NCBI RefSeq assembly: GCF_001689125.2
Contig: NZ_CP015405.2
Span: 1-64,000 of the forward strand
Reading direction: 5' to 3'
DNA from: Blautia pseudococcoides
Lineage (GTDB): Bacteria; Bacillota; Clostridia; Lachnospirales; Lachnospiraceae
Length of the DNA: 64,000 bases
The notes beneath the pieces were generated by a model. It was not told where the DNA came from, ran no database searches, and saw nothing but the letters and a program-made list of their open reading frames with translations. The stretch's first letter is position 1. The number at the start of each line of letters is the position of its first letter. Shown here in pieces: positions 9,877-18,907 of the stretch. The position numbers and the translations under genes are program-made.

Positions 9877-10824
9877 ATGTCAAAGGCAAAGACAAAAAAA
9901 TCTAAAGAGGTGCAGATCAAAGATCCATTGCTGCACCATGTGAAAAAGGAATGGAAACTCTACACATTCTTGATCATTCCCATCTTGTACTACATAATCT
10001 TCAAGTATGTGCCTGTGATTGGGAATATCATTGCATTCCGCCGCTATAAAGGCGGCCCCAATATTCTGGGAGAAGACTGGGTCGGACTCCGGTATTTCAA
10101 ACAGTTCCTGACAGACTCCAATTTCTGGAGGGCGTTCTGGAATACACTGCGTCTGAGTATCGGTTATCTGCTGGTGAGATTTCCGGCAACACTGATCTTT
10201 GCGCTTCTTATCAATGAAGTGAAGAACAAGATGTGGAAGAAGACAGTGCAGACGGTTTCCTATCTCCCCCATTTTATCTCGCTGGTGGTTGTATGCGGTA
10301 TGGTGAAAGAACTTCTGTCCTCCACAGGACCGATCAATGCCCTGCTTGTAAAGCTGGGGGTTGAGAAGATCGCATTCATGTCCGAACCGGGATGGTTTGA
10401 TATTGTTTATATTGGTTCCGGTATCTGGCAGGCCCTTGGATGGGGAACAATCCTTTATTTGACAGCTATGACTAATATCAACACAGAGCTTTACGAAGCG
10501 GCCGCCATTGACGGCGCGGGCAAATTCAAACAGGCAATCCATGTGACGATTCCCGGAATCCTTCCCACGATCATGACACTGCTGATTATGGACATCGGAA
10601 ATATCATCACTGCCAGTAACATGCAGAAGATTCTGCTTTTATATAATCCGCTGACACAGTCCCGGGCAGATATTATAGACACCCTGGTCTACAGGATGGG
10701 TATTGCAGGCGGTAATTTCAGTTATGCTTCAGCAGTCGGCCTGTTTTCGGCGGTCATCGGTCTTGTTTTAGTAACAACTTCCAACTATTTGTCAAAAAAA
10801 TTCACAGAGACATCCCTGTGGTAG
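9877..10824 (+). CDS. ABC sugar permease, LplB/MalF type
   Basis: Membrane subunit of an oligosaccharide importer, 315 residues, about six transmembrane segments, basic N-terminus (KAKTKKSKE) typical of the LplB branch. The cytoplasmic EAA loop that docks the ATPase is EAAAIDGAGKFKQAIHVTIP. The start is supported by a GGAAGTGGTGG region. It is 15 bases from the partner permease and downstream of GH67. No ATPase is encoded nearby, so a shared MsmK/UgpC-type ATPase from elsewhere is expected (established for such Firmicutes systems; inferred here). Confidence 0.93.
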   Translation: MSKAKTKKSKEVQIKDPLLHHVKKEWKLYTFLIIPILYYIIFKYVPVIGNIIAFRRYKGGPNILGEDWVGLRYFKQFLTDSNFWRAFWNTLRLSIGYLLVRFPATLIFALLINEVKNKMWKKTVQTVSYLPHFISLVVVCGMVKELLSSTGPINALLVKLGVEKIAFMSEPGWFDIVYIGSGIWQALGWGTILYLTAMTNINTELYEAAAIDGAGKFKQAIHVTIPGILPTIMTLLIMDIGNIITASNMQKILLLYNPLTQSRADIIDTLVYRMGIAGGNFSYASAVGLFSAVIGLVLVTTSNYLSKKFTETSLW

Positions 10825-10839
10825 AAAGGAGCAGGAATT

Positions 10840-11712
10840 ATGAATATAAAACCATCTAAAGGCTATCAGGCGTTCAGGGTGATCAATACCATTGTCATGA
10901 TAGTGGTTGTGTGCATTACACTGTATCCTTTTATCTACCTGATCGCACAGTCATTCAGTAGTGATACGGCTGTGGCAGCAGGAAAAGTTACATTTTTTCC
11001 GGTGGATTTTACCACCGCGACTTATAAGTATCTGCTGAGGGACAACAAATTTTTCCTATATTACGGGAATACCATTATCTATTCTGTGGTGGGAACGGCG
11101 ATCTCGGTTGCAGGCACAGCCCTGCTTGCTTATCCTCTGTCAAAGGACAAGCTGCGCCTGAACAAATTTTTTACGCCCTTTGTTGTATTTACTATGTATT
11201 TCACAGGCGGACTGATTCCAAACTATATTCTGGTGACGCAGTGGCTGCATCTGGGAAATACCATTTGGGCAGTTGTACTTCCGGGAGCAATCAGTACATT
11301 TAACCTGCTTCTTATGAAGTCCTTCTTCGCGGGACTTCCCGATGAACTGGAGGAGGCGGCAGCCATAGACGGACTTGGAGTGTACGGGAGCTTTATAAAG
11401 ATCATCATACCCCTGTCAAAGCCCATTCTGGCCACCATGGTGCTGTTCTACCTGGTCGGCATGTGGAATGAATGGTTTGGTCCGTTCCTGTACTTGGAAG
11501 ATGATGCCATGAAGCCTATCTCCCTGTGGGTAAGGCAGCTTGTAGAGGGGGCCAATTCTGTGGAAATGGGCTCCACGGCAGAGGCCAGCAGTGTGCAGGC
11601 CACTCTTAAGTCAGCAACTATGGTGCTTACATCTCTGCCTATTATCTGTGTATATCCTTTTGTGCAGAAGTATTTTGTACAGGGTATGACAATGGGAGCT
11701 GTCAAGGGTTAA
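10840..11712 (+). CDS. ABC sugar permease, YtcP/MalG type
   Basis: Partner permease, 290 residues with six predicted membrane segments and the EAA motif EAAAIDGLGVYGSFIKIIIP. It starts 15 bases after the first permease with a GAAAGGAG ribosome-binding site, so the two are translated together. The binding-protein gene follows after a 98-base spacer holding two small hairpins. The heterodimer should carry aldouronic or xylo-oligosaccharides, judging by the flanking GH67 and GH115 genes. Confidence 0.93.
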   Translation: MNIKPSKGYQAFRVINTIVMIVVVCITLYPFIYLIAQSFSSDTAVAAGKVTFFPVDFTTATYKYLLRDNKFFLYYGNTIIYSVVGTAISVAGTALLAYPLSKDKLRLNKFFTPFVVFTMYFTGGLIPNYILVTQWLHLGNTIWAVVLPGAISTFNLLLMKSFFAGLPDELEEAAAIDGLGVYGSFIKIIIPLSKPILATMVLFYLVGMWNEWFGPFLYLEDDAMKPISLWVRQLVEGANSVEMGSTAEASSVQATLKSATMVLTSLPIICVYPFVQKYFVQGMTMGAVKG

Positions 11713-11756
11713 GACACAGACCAGGAACCTGCCGCAAAAGGCAGGACGGTATATTG

Positions 11757-11771
11757 AGCACAGTCTGTGCT
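11757..11771. promoter_or_regulatory. 15-bp palindrome between permease and binding-protein genes
   Basis: AGCACAG-T-CTGTGCT, perfect 7-bp arms, 40 bases before the binding-protein start and preceded by a second small hairpin (CCTGCC / GGCAGG, about 11729-11746). It could be an mRNA-processing or stability element that raises binding-protein expression, or an operator; it shares TCTGTGC with the palindrome at 1800-1828. Confidence 0.35.
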
Positions 11772-11810
11772 TTATATAAAAGCGATAAAATTAAAGGAGG
11801 TTAATGAAGT

Positions 11811-13496
11811 ATGAAGAAAAGAGCAGTATCATTATTACTTGCCGCAGTTATGGTTGGTTCTCTTACAGCGTGCGGAGGTTCAGACTCTGACAAGAAGGAA
11901 GGACCCACCATGTCTGCAGAAGAGGCTGACAAGGATCTGGATTATGAGTACGGAGAGGGTGTTACATTCCATTCGGAGAAGCCAGTGACTTACACTATGA
12001 TGTTCTCAGATCATGAAAACTATCCTCTGAAGGAGGATTGGAGAATCTGGAGCGCCATTGAGGAGAGGTCGAATGTCACTTTTGACCTGACTTCTGTTGC
12101 GAGAACAGACTATAACGACAAGGTGACAGCTACAGTTAACAGCGGAAGCGCGCCTTACATAATTCCTAAGATTTATGATTCTTCACCTTATGAGGACAGC
12201 GGACAGGTAGTGGCTGTGAGCGACTGGGTGCAGTACATGCCCAACTATTCCAAACAGGTAGAAGAGTGGGGCATGGAGGATGACTTAAAACAGATTTATG
12301 CCTCTGACGGTAAGTATTACCGCCTCCCGGGTATGTGGGAATCTGTTGCAGGAGGATACTCCCTCATTGTCCGCAAGGATATCTTTGAGGCTGCAGGCGT
12401 GGACATGAGCAAAGAGGCTTCCTGGACCTGGGAAGACTTATATGACGCGCTTAAGAAGGTTCAGGAACATACCGGAAAAGATAATATCTGGTCTGACCAG
12501 TTCCAGTTCGGCTGTACCATGAACATGGCTGCCGCCACATACAATGTGACAGCAGGAAATTCTCAGGACGGCGGTGACTGGGGCCTGAAGAACGGAACAA
12601 AATTCGACTTTGACAAAAATGAGTTTTATTTCGCAGATACCACAGACGAATATAAAGAATTTCTGACCTATCTGCACAAATTGTATGATGAAAAGATTCT
12701 GGATCCGGAAACCTTTACCCAGGACAGCACGCAGGCCCAGGCGAAATTCTTCCGCGGCGATTCTTATGTGCTTGCTGCCAATTACCAGATTCTTTCTGAT
12801 ATTCAGTCCCAGAACAAGATGACAGATGAGGGCGCGGAGCTGTACTTCCTTACCACGCCGTCAGGACCTGCAGGCAACCTGAAATTATCCAGCGCTGCCG
12901 GACGTCTGGAAAATGGTATCATGATCAGCAAGAATGCCCTGGAAGAACTGGGTGAAGAAGAATTTATCAAAATGCTCCGTTTTATCGACTGGCTGTGGTA
13001 CTCAGACGAGGGACATGAGTTATGTCAGTGGGGTGTTGAAGGGGAAACCTACACAAAGGATGCAGACGGCAATATTGTCCTGAATTCTGATATCTATTTC
13101 AATGGCTTTAACCCGGGAGCTGAGAAACAGCTCAATGTGGATTATGGTTTCGGCGGCGGTGTGTTCGCTTACGGCGGAAATACTTTCATTCAGCTTTCCA
13201 AGTTCTCAGCGCCGGAGAAAGAGTGGAATGAGAGAATCAATTCCAACAAGGAAGATGTGTTGCTCATGCCCCCGATCCTGGCAGATGAGATGGAGAAGGA
13301 AGAGCTGAATCTGATCCAGGTGCCTCTTATGGACTATGTAAATACTTCAGCCCTGGAGTTTATCACAGGCAAGAAAGACCTGGAGGCTGACTGGGATTCC
13401 TATGTCAAAGAGTGCCAGGAGAACTTGAAAGCAAAGGAATATGTAGAAAAGGCAAATGAAATCTTCAACAATACAAAAGATATTCTGGGTTATTGA
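11811..13496 (+). CDS. Extracellular sugar-binding lipoprotein (large, LipO/YtcQ type)
   Basis: Captures the substrate for the two upstream permeases. The 561 residues begin with a lipoprotein signal peptide (MKKRAVSLLLAAVMVGSLTAC, lipid-bearing Cys21). The size matches the YtcQ/LipO class that works with LplB/YtcP permeases, rather than the shorter MalE class. A strong AAAGGAGG site precedes it. A GC-rich terminator 34 bases after the stop closes this transcript, so GH115 probably has its own promoter or depends on read-through. Confidence 0.92.
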   Translation: MKKRAVSLLLAAVMVGSLTACGGSDSDKKEGPTMSAEEADKDLDYEYGEGVTFHSEKPVTYTMMFSDHENYPLKEDWRIWSAIEERSNVTFDLTSVARTDYNDKVTATVNSGSAPYIIPKIYDSSPYEDSGQVVAVSDWVQYMPNYSKQVEEWGMEDDLKQIYASDGKYYRLPGMWESVAGGYSLIVRKDIFEAAGVDMSKEASWTWEDLYDALKKVQEHTGKDNIWSDQFQFGCTMNMAAATYNVTAGNSQDGGDWGLKNGTKFDFDKNEFYFADTTDEYKEFLTYLHKLYDEKILDPETFTQDSTQAQAKFFRGDSYVLAANYQILSDIQSQNKMTDEGAELYFLTTPSGPAGNLKLSSAAGRLENGIMISKNALEELGEEEFIKMLRFIDWLWYSDEGHELCQWGVEGETYTKDADGNIVLNSDIYFNGFNPGAEKQLNVDYGFGGGVFAYGGNTFIQLSKFSAPEKEWNERINSNKEDVLLMPPILADEMEKEELNLIQVPLMDYVNTSALEFITGKKDLEADWDSYVKECQENLKAKEYVEKANEIFNNTKDILGY

Positions 13497-13529
13497 TCAG
13501 AGATGTGATCTGTAATCACACTTGGGAAG

Positions 13530-13560
13530 GCCGCCGCGGCAGAGTGCTGCGGCGGCTTTT
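13530..13560 (+). terminator. Rho-independent terminator after the binding-protein gene
   Basis: GCCGCCGC...GCGGCGGC stem (11 bp in total with a mismatch), followed by TTTT. Confidence 0.85.
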
Positions 13561-13609
13561 CTGACTCTTAAACAGATTCAGGCAAAATGCAGCGGAGAGG
13601 AGAGAAAAG

Positions 13610-16531
13610 ATGGCTTATTTGGAGCTAGACGGACAAAAAGAGATTTTTGTTATCATGGATCCTGATACGGATTCAGGAATCAGAAAAATATGGGGAAAAG
13701 CCGAGGAAGATATCAGAAGGATTACCGGGGCTATGTGCAGGCCCGCCTGTCAGGAAGGGACGGGGAATATAGAGCAGGCTGTGATCGTGGCAGTGTGGGG
13801 GAAGGGCAGTCTCTCAAAGCGCCTGGGAGAGAGGATTGGGGGACTGGACAGATTACAGGGAAGAAGAGAAGCCTATGGATTTTACCTGGCAGATCATCCT
13901 GTGGAAGGGGTGGAAAGAGGACTGATTATCTGCGGAAGCGATAAGCTGGGGATCATCTATGGAATCTTCCATTTGTCGGAGCTTCTCGGGGCTACGCCCT
14001 GGACCTTCTGGGGAGACGCACCTCTTCCCTTTCATCAACATACGGTGCTATGCACAGAAATCCCCAAAAAGAGAGAAGGGCAGACGTGCTATATAGAATG
14101 CAACAGCTTTATTTCAAAAGAACCTTCCGTAAAATACAGGGGCTTTTTTATCAATGATGAGTGGCCCTGCTTTGGAAACTGGACTTTTTCACATTATCAG
14201 GGATTTACGGCAGAGATGTATGACAAAGTATTTGAATATCTGCTGCGCATGAAGGGCAACTATATCTGGCCGGCTATGTGGACTTCCTCCTTTATGCTGG
14301 ACGGGCCGGGGATGGCTTCTATGGAACTGGCGGATGAGTATGGAATCTATGTGGGCATGTCTCATCATGAGCCGTGTATGCGTTCCAGCGAGGAGTGGGA
14401 TATCTGCAAAGGGGAGGACACTCCTTACGGTACGCAGTGGAGTTATGTAAATAATAAAGAAGGCCTTCTAAGATATTGGGAGGACGGGATTATCAGAAGC
14501 AAGGGCCATCAGGTATTTCCCACACTGGGTATGAGGGGAGAGCGGGACAGCAAAATGCTGGGTGAGGATTCTGACATAGAGGAAAATGTGCGCCTGCTCA
14601 AAGAGATCATCAAAAAACAGAGACAAATGATCCGGAAACATCTGGGCCGGGATGCGGATAAGACACCTTTGCTTTTTGCTGTGTATAAAGAGGTGGAGGA
14701 TTATTATTTCGGCGGCAGTTACCAGGAAGGCCTGAACGGCTTTGAGGAATTGGATGGGGTTACACTACTTTTATGCGAGGATAATTTCGGCAATATGCGA
14801 GCCCTGCCAGAAAAGGAGGAACGCGCCCGAAGCGGGGGATTTGGCATGTACTACCATCTGGACTATCACGGCGCGCCTGTATCTTATGAGTGGCAAAATT
14901 CCACTCCTGTCTGTAGAATATGGGAACAGATGACACAGGCTTATGAATACGGGATCCGGGATCTGTGGATCGTCAATGTGGGAGATCTGAAGTTTCAAGA
15001 ATACCCGCTGGGATATTTCATGGAACTGGCTTATGATTATGAGAACTGGGGAGCAGGCTGCTATGACAGGAGCAGAGAGTATACGGCGGTCTGGGTACAG
15101 AAAATCTTTGGAAGCTATGCGAAGAAAGAGCAGGTCAGCCAGATCGCATGGGTACTTAAGGAGACTGCCGGTATCAACAGTCTGCGAAGACCGGAGGCAT
15201 GCAGCAGCGGTGTGTATCATCCGGTTCATTATCATGAAGGCAGAAGAATGTTGAAACGCTTAAACCGCCTGGAAGAGGTAAATGAGGAGGTATGGAGGAG
15301 TCTGGAGGCAGAGGAAGCCAGGGAGGCTTATTACAGTATGATTTATTATCCTGCAGCGGCTTCCGCCAATCTTCTGAAGATGCATCTGTACGCGGGATTC
15401 AATCATCTGTATGCCTCCCAGGGGAAAGCGATGGCTAATGTGTATGGGGAATGGATGGACACATGCATACTAAGGGATGAAGAGCTGGCCCGGGAATTTT
15501 CTGCATTTAAGGGAGGCAGGTGGAAGGGGATGGAGATGGCGCCCCATATTGGATTCACAAATTGGAACAGTGAAGACTGGCGTTATCCAGTGCGGCATGT
15601 GCTGAGACTTCCCGGGACGCCCAGACTTGTGGTGTCTGCCGCTGACTCTGAAAAATATTATACAAACCAGTATTTTCCGGTTCCCTTCATTATGGAAGAT
15701 TTTCTCTATCCGGGGTGCAGGGAGATCACTTTGCAGGTAGCCAACGGCGGTCAGGGAAGGCTAGCATGGAGAATCGAGGAAAGGTGTGAATATCTGAGCT
15801 TTTCTGCCTGTGAGGGGAGCACAGATATGGAAGATGAGATCAGGATCAGGATATCCCTGGGCAGGCTTCCGAAGGAAGAACAAAAGGAGTTTTGTTTTCA
15901 CATACGCCATGGGGAGGAATCGCTCCCTGTTGTGATCCGGGCAAAGAGGCGGGATATTACCTCTGTTCCCCGGGGAGCCTTTATGGACAGGGACGGTGTG
16001 TATGTACTTGACGCCGCGGATTATCTGGAACAGGCACCGGGAATCTTTGAGGGACACAGGGCAGTCTTTGAGAAGCTGGAAGGCTATGGGAAATACGGAA
16101 CAGGTGTGAAGGTGTTTCCGGAGACTGCTTCCTTTGAAGGGGAGGAAAATGCACCTTGCCTTGTCTATGGAATGTGGGCCGATGCAGCAGGCAGTTGCAG
16201 GCTGGAGCTGCACACTTCGCCGGCAAATCCTCTCAGGTATGTAGGGAGCCTGAGACTGGGCGTATCGGTAAATGAAGAGGAGGTGCGCCAGGCTTACTTG
16301 GTTGGCGGGGACTACAGAGGGGGGGACCACACCTGCGCCGAATGGGCGAAGGCTGTCCTTGATCAGGAGCATGTATGCAGGATGGGAATTACACTTAAGC
16401 AGGGTATGAACTATCTGAGGATATATGGACAAGATGCAGGTGTTGTTTTGGAGAGACTGGTGATATGCAGGGAGGAAAAAGAACTTCTTTCCTCTTATCT
16501 GGGACCGGATAAAACTTATTGCAGGATATAA
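13610..16531 (+). CDS. GH115 alpha-glucuronidase (xylan side chains)
   Basis: Cleaves (methyl)glucuronic acid from internal as well as terminal xylose residues, complementing GH67. The 973 residues match the family length. Recognisable landmarks are the N-terminal subdomain ending in GIIYGIFHLSELLGATPW, then KYRGFFINDEWP, MKGNYIWPAMW and YGIYVGMSHHEPCMR, typical of the GH115 barrel. A C-terminal beta-sandwich region starts near residue 780. No signal peptide, so it is probably intracellular. GGAGAGGAG precedes the ATG. GH67 and GH115 together with an esterase are strong evidence for acetylated glucuronoxylan as the target. Confidence 0.93.
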   Translation: MAYLELDGQKEIFVIMDPDTDSGIRKIWGKAEEDIRRITGAMCRPACQEGTGNIEQAVIVAVWGKGSLSKRLGERIGGLDRLQGRREAYGFYLADHPVEGVERGLIICGSDKLGIIYGIFHLSELLGATPWTFWGDAPLPFHQHTVLCTEIPKKREGQTCYIECNSFISKEPSVKYRGFFINDEWPCFGNWTFSHYQGFTAEMYDKVFEYLLRMKGNYIWPAMWTSSFMLDGPGMASMELADEYGIYVGMSHHEPCMRSSEEWDICKGEDTPYGTQWSYVNNKEGLLRYWEDGIIRSKGHQVFPTLGMRGERDSKMLGEDSDIEENVRLLKEIIKKQRQMIRKHLGRDADKTPLLFAVYKEVEDYYFGGSYQEGLNGFEELDGVTLLLCEDNFGNMRALPEKEERARSGGFGMYYHLDYHGAPVSYEWQNSTPVCRIWEQMTQAYEYGIRDLWIVNVGDLKFQEYPLGYFMELAYDYENWGAGCYDRSREYTAVWVQKIFGSYAKKEQVSQIAWVLKETAGINSLRRPEACSSGVYHPVHYHEGRRMLKRLNRLEEVNEEVWRSLEAEEAREAYYSMIYYPAAASANLLKMHLYAGFNHLYASQGKAMANVYGEWMDTCILRDEELAREFSAFKGGRWKGMEMAPHIGFTNWNSEDWRYPVRHVLRLPGTPRLVVSAADSEKYYTNQYFPVPFIMEDFLYPGCREITLQVANGGQGRLAWRIEERCEYLSFSACEGSTDMEDEIRIRISLGRLPKEEQKEFCFHIRHGEESLPVVIRAKRRDITSVPRGAFMDRDGVYVLDAADYLEQAPGIFEGHRAVFEKLEGYGKYGTGVKVFPETASFEGEENAPCLVYGMWADAAGSCRLELHTSPANPLRYVGSLRLGVSVNEEEVRQAYLVGGDYRGGDHTCAEWAKAVLDQEHVCRMGITLKQGMNYLRIYGQDAGVVLERLVICREEKELLSSYLGPDKTYCRI

Positions 16532-16537
16532 GCAGAA

Positions 16538-16577
16538 AAGAACCCCTTTTTTCTTTTTAAGAAAGAGGTTCTTTTTC
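16538..16577. terminator. Bidirectional terminator between GH115 and the convergent AraC gene
   Basis: AAAAGAACC pairs with GGTTCTTTT. The T-run after 16571 serves the plus strand; the structure overlaps the last codons of the minus-strand regulator. Confidence 0.65.
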
Positions 16578-17492
16578 GTAAAAGGCTTTAAAGTCACTGG
16601 GGGATATCCCGTATATGGATTTGAAATTCCGAAAAAATGAGGAGTAGTCAGAAAACCCGCAGAACTGGTATATGTCTCCTAAGGGCTGTCCGTCCCATAT
16701 CATTTCGCAGGCTTTGATGATGCGCTTGTGGGTCACAAAATCGTGGACAGTCATTCCGGTCAGCTTTTTAAAGCTCCTGACAAAATGATATTTACTTGAT
16801 CCGGCCTGTTTGGCCAGCATGTCCAGCGTGATAGGCTCGCTGATATGTTCGTTGATGAAGTCTGTCAGGACGCGTATCATAGGGTGGATGCAGGTGTTCT
16901 CTGTAGTCAGGGCCAGCTCGCTGTGCCGGCAGATCTGGTTTAAACAGATGAAAAACAGTGTTATATAGGCATTTTTTAAAAGCCTTGCCTCTCCCCTGGG
17001 CATAAGGCTGTCTGCCTCCAGATAGAGAAGGTTGGTCAGATACTGCTCCAGCCGTTTTCTGTCGGGGGTGGGAAGGTGCCATGCAGGGTAGGGATAGGAC
17101 AGACAATGGGACAGCTTCGTGTCAGGACTTGACAACTGTTCCAGATAACTGTCGGAAACCCACATAAGGATACGGCGGCAGGCGTCATGCTGTTCCGGCT
17201 CATGCTGGTAATGGTGGAGCTGGTTTTGGCCGATTAAAAGACAGTCGCCCTGTTTCAGATGATAGGTGGTGTTATTGAGCAGGACCGTGTACTGCCCTTC
17301 AATTATATATAAGATCTCGTTAAAATTATGAAAATGCATCTCCGTGGCGCCGCTGGGGACTCCGAATTTTTCGTATATCTCAAAATTTTCGTTCAGCATA
17401 TACTGCCGAGAGTCGTCAGCTGCCATTGTTGGAACTTTTCCTCTTGCCATGTCTGGACCGTCCTTTTTCTGGTAATCAGTGTTGCTGGTCAT
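16557..17492 (-). CDS. AraC-family transcriptional regulator, convergent to the xylan genes
   Basis: About 300 residues. The N-terminal cupin sensor has MHFHNFNEILYIIEGQYTVL and HLKQGDCLLIGQNQLHH. The C-terminal double helix-turn-helix has ITLDMLAKQAGSSKYHFVRS and LGDIYQFCGFSDYSSFFRNF. The ATG at 17492 overlaps the stop of the deleted DeoR gene (ATGA), suggesting that the two were once translationally coupled. A downstream ATG at 17450 (reading MARGKVPTM) has a better-placed AAGGACGG site and may be the start used now. Likely controls the glucuronoxylan genes; the ligand is not visible. Confidence 0.88.
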   Translation of the reverse strand: MTSNTDYQKKDGPDMARGKVPTMAADDSRQYMLNENFEIYEKFGVPSGATEMHFHNFNEILYIIEGQYTVLLNNTTYHLKQGDCLLIGQNQLHHYQHEPEQHDACRRILMWVSDSYLEQLSSPDTKLSHCLSYPYPAWHLPTPDRKRLEQYLTNLLYLEADSLMPRGEARLLKNAYITLFFICLNQICRHSELALTTENTCIHPMIRVLTDFINEHISEPITLDMLAKQAGSSKYHFVRSFKKLTGMTVHDFVTHKRIIKACEMIWDGQPLGDIYQFCGFSDYSSFFRNFKSIYGISPSDFKAFYEKEPLS

Positions 17493-17794
17493 GCCAGGTG
17501 TATGTTGATATCATATTTTTTGAAATAATTCTGGTATTCATCTTCCGGGGGAAGGTCTGTGAATATGTGCTGTACTTCGTTCAGACGGCAATAGGTCATC
17601 AGAGCAGACTTCCCGAATTTGGTGTGGTCTGAGAGCAGGATAGCCAGGAATCTCCCCACCTACAAAGCAGAGGGTGTCCCGGTGTCTATATAAATGACAT
17701 CCCCGACCTGTACAAAGGAGGCTGCTTTCTTGGAAATGGCGTCTTTTTCCTGTTCAATATAATTTTCTATGAGAGCAATTCTTTTTGTGCGCAT
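17489..17794 (-). pseudogene. DeoR-family regulator, internally deleted
   Basis: Two parts of a DeoR/GlpR-type sugar regulator lie in the same frame, joined at an in-frame TAG (17660-17662). The upstream part has KKAASFVQVGDVIYIDTGT, the start of the sugar-phosphate sensor domain. The downstream part reads SDHTKFGKSALMTYCRL, then FTDLPPEDEYQNYF to the natural stop at 17489. The helix-turn-helix and roughly 100-150 residues of the sensor are missing. The stop overlaps the AraC start. Clearly non-functional; it may be what remains of the locus' original regulator pair. Confidence 0.8.
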
Positions 17795-18275
17795 ATTCCA
17801 AGTCTTTCCCGGTATAGATTTGCTTCTGTGCCTAATTCTTATTGTATTACATTTTGAGTAACTTGTGAAGAGAAAAAGGTAACTATTCATAACCAAACTG
17901 AATGTAGGGCCGGCATGGATGCCGTTTACGCAGACACCCGCAGCACTCTGCAAAAGCGTCTGCCCGATTTTGCAGACCCTTTGTTGGAAACATATTATTT
18001 AGTAAAAATGAGCAGAGCATAGAGGAGCTGATGAAACAGGTAGAGCGGGACTGCGGCATTCGGTTTACGGAGGATGGGAGAGCTGATGAGAAGAAATGAG
18101 ACGGAAACAAATGTAGACGTTCCATGGGAGTAGCTTTATAATATCTTAGTTGGACTTATTGTAGTTATTTTATTCTCGGCAGAAAAGTATCATCGTTGCT
18201 CAGAGGATATGGCAAGTATGGAAATTTGGGTGAAACCCTTGCAGCTGGAAGATATAAAGTAAGGAGGGGGATAAG
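17795..18275 (+). other. Interval of coding debris before the DUF3788 gene
   Basis: No intact gene. Two coding-like tails can be read on the plus strand. One ends at about 18100 with SIEELMKQVERDCGIRF and then EDGRADEKK; its family was not recognised. The other, ending at about 18263, reads DMASMEIWVKPLQLEDIK and resembles the C-terminal end of a GyrI-type effector-binding regulator. These look like 3' ends left by deletions. Confidence 0.4.
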
Positions 18276-18698
18276 ATGGAGTGGAGCATACTTTATACAA
18301 ACGGAAATCAGCCTTCGTTGGAAATGGTTGCAGCGTACATTAACAATCCACTGTGGGCTGAGTTTCATAGCCATATTCAGTCTAAATACAAGATTGAGCC
18401 TCGCATGGAATATAGCCGTTGTTCCATGCAGGCAGGCTGGAATATGAAATACAAAAAGAGTGGGAAATCTTTCTGCACGCTTTATCCCATGCAAGGATAT
18501 TTTATAGCTCTTGTCGTGATCGGTAGGAAGGAGATGACGGAGGCGGAACTCTTGATACCGCTATATTCTGACTATGTGCAGACAGTATTTAAAAACACAA
18601 AGGTAGGAAACGGGCAGAAATGGTTGATGATAGAAGTGCGGGATAGAGAAATTTTGCAGGACGTGTTTAGCCTGCTCCAACTCCGAATAGGTAAATAA
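18276..18698 (+). CDS. DUF3788 family protein
   Basis: A 140-residue soluble protein of the DUF3788 family, function unknown; conserved pieces are INNPLWAEFHSHIQSKY, YSRCSMQAGWNMKYKKSGKS and CTLYPMQGYFIALVVIG. AAGGAGGGGG 8 bases upstream supports the ATG. No membrane segment. A second, broken copy lies at 32068-32274; 99 bases in the middle of this gene (18403-18501) match that copy except for a 2-base gap. It stands alone before the two-component system. Confidence 0.85.
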   Translation: MEWSILYTNGNQPSLEMVAAYINNPLWAEFHSHIQSKYKIEPRMEYSRCSMQAGWNMKYKKSGKSFCTLYPMQGYFIALVVIGRKEMTEAELLIPLYSDYVQTVFKNTKVGNGQKWLMIEVRDREILQDVFSLLQLRIGK

Positions 18699-18907
18699 TA
18701 TATGCCCCCAATGAAGGAATCCTTTGCTATCAAAAATATTAGTTGATATTTGATTGGCTTACAGATGATAGTCTTATACAGTCTCATACATTGTATTTGA
18801 AATGAACTGCCTACTTGCTATTTTCAAATTCTGTATGTATAATTTTCTAAAGACAGCTGATTTGAGAAAGGATCAGGAACAGAAGAATACGGGGGAAATA
18901 GCAGGGA

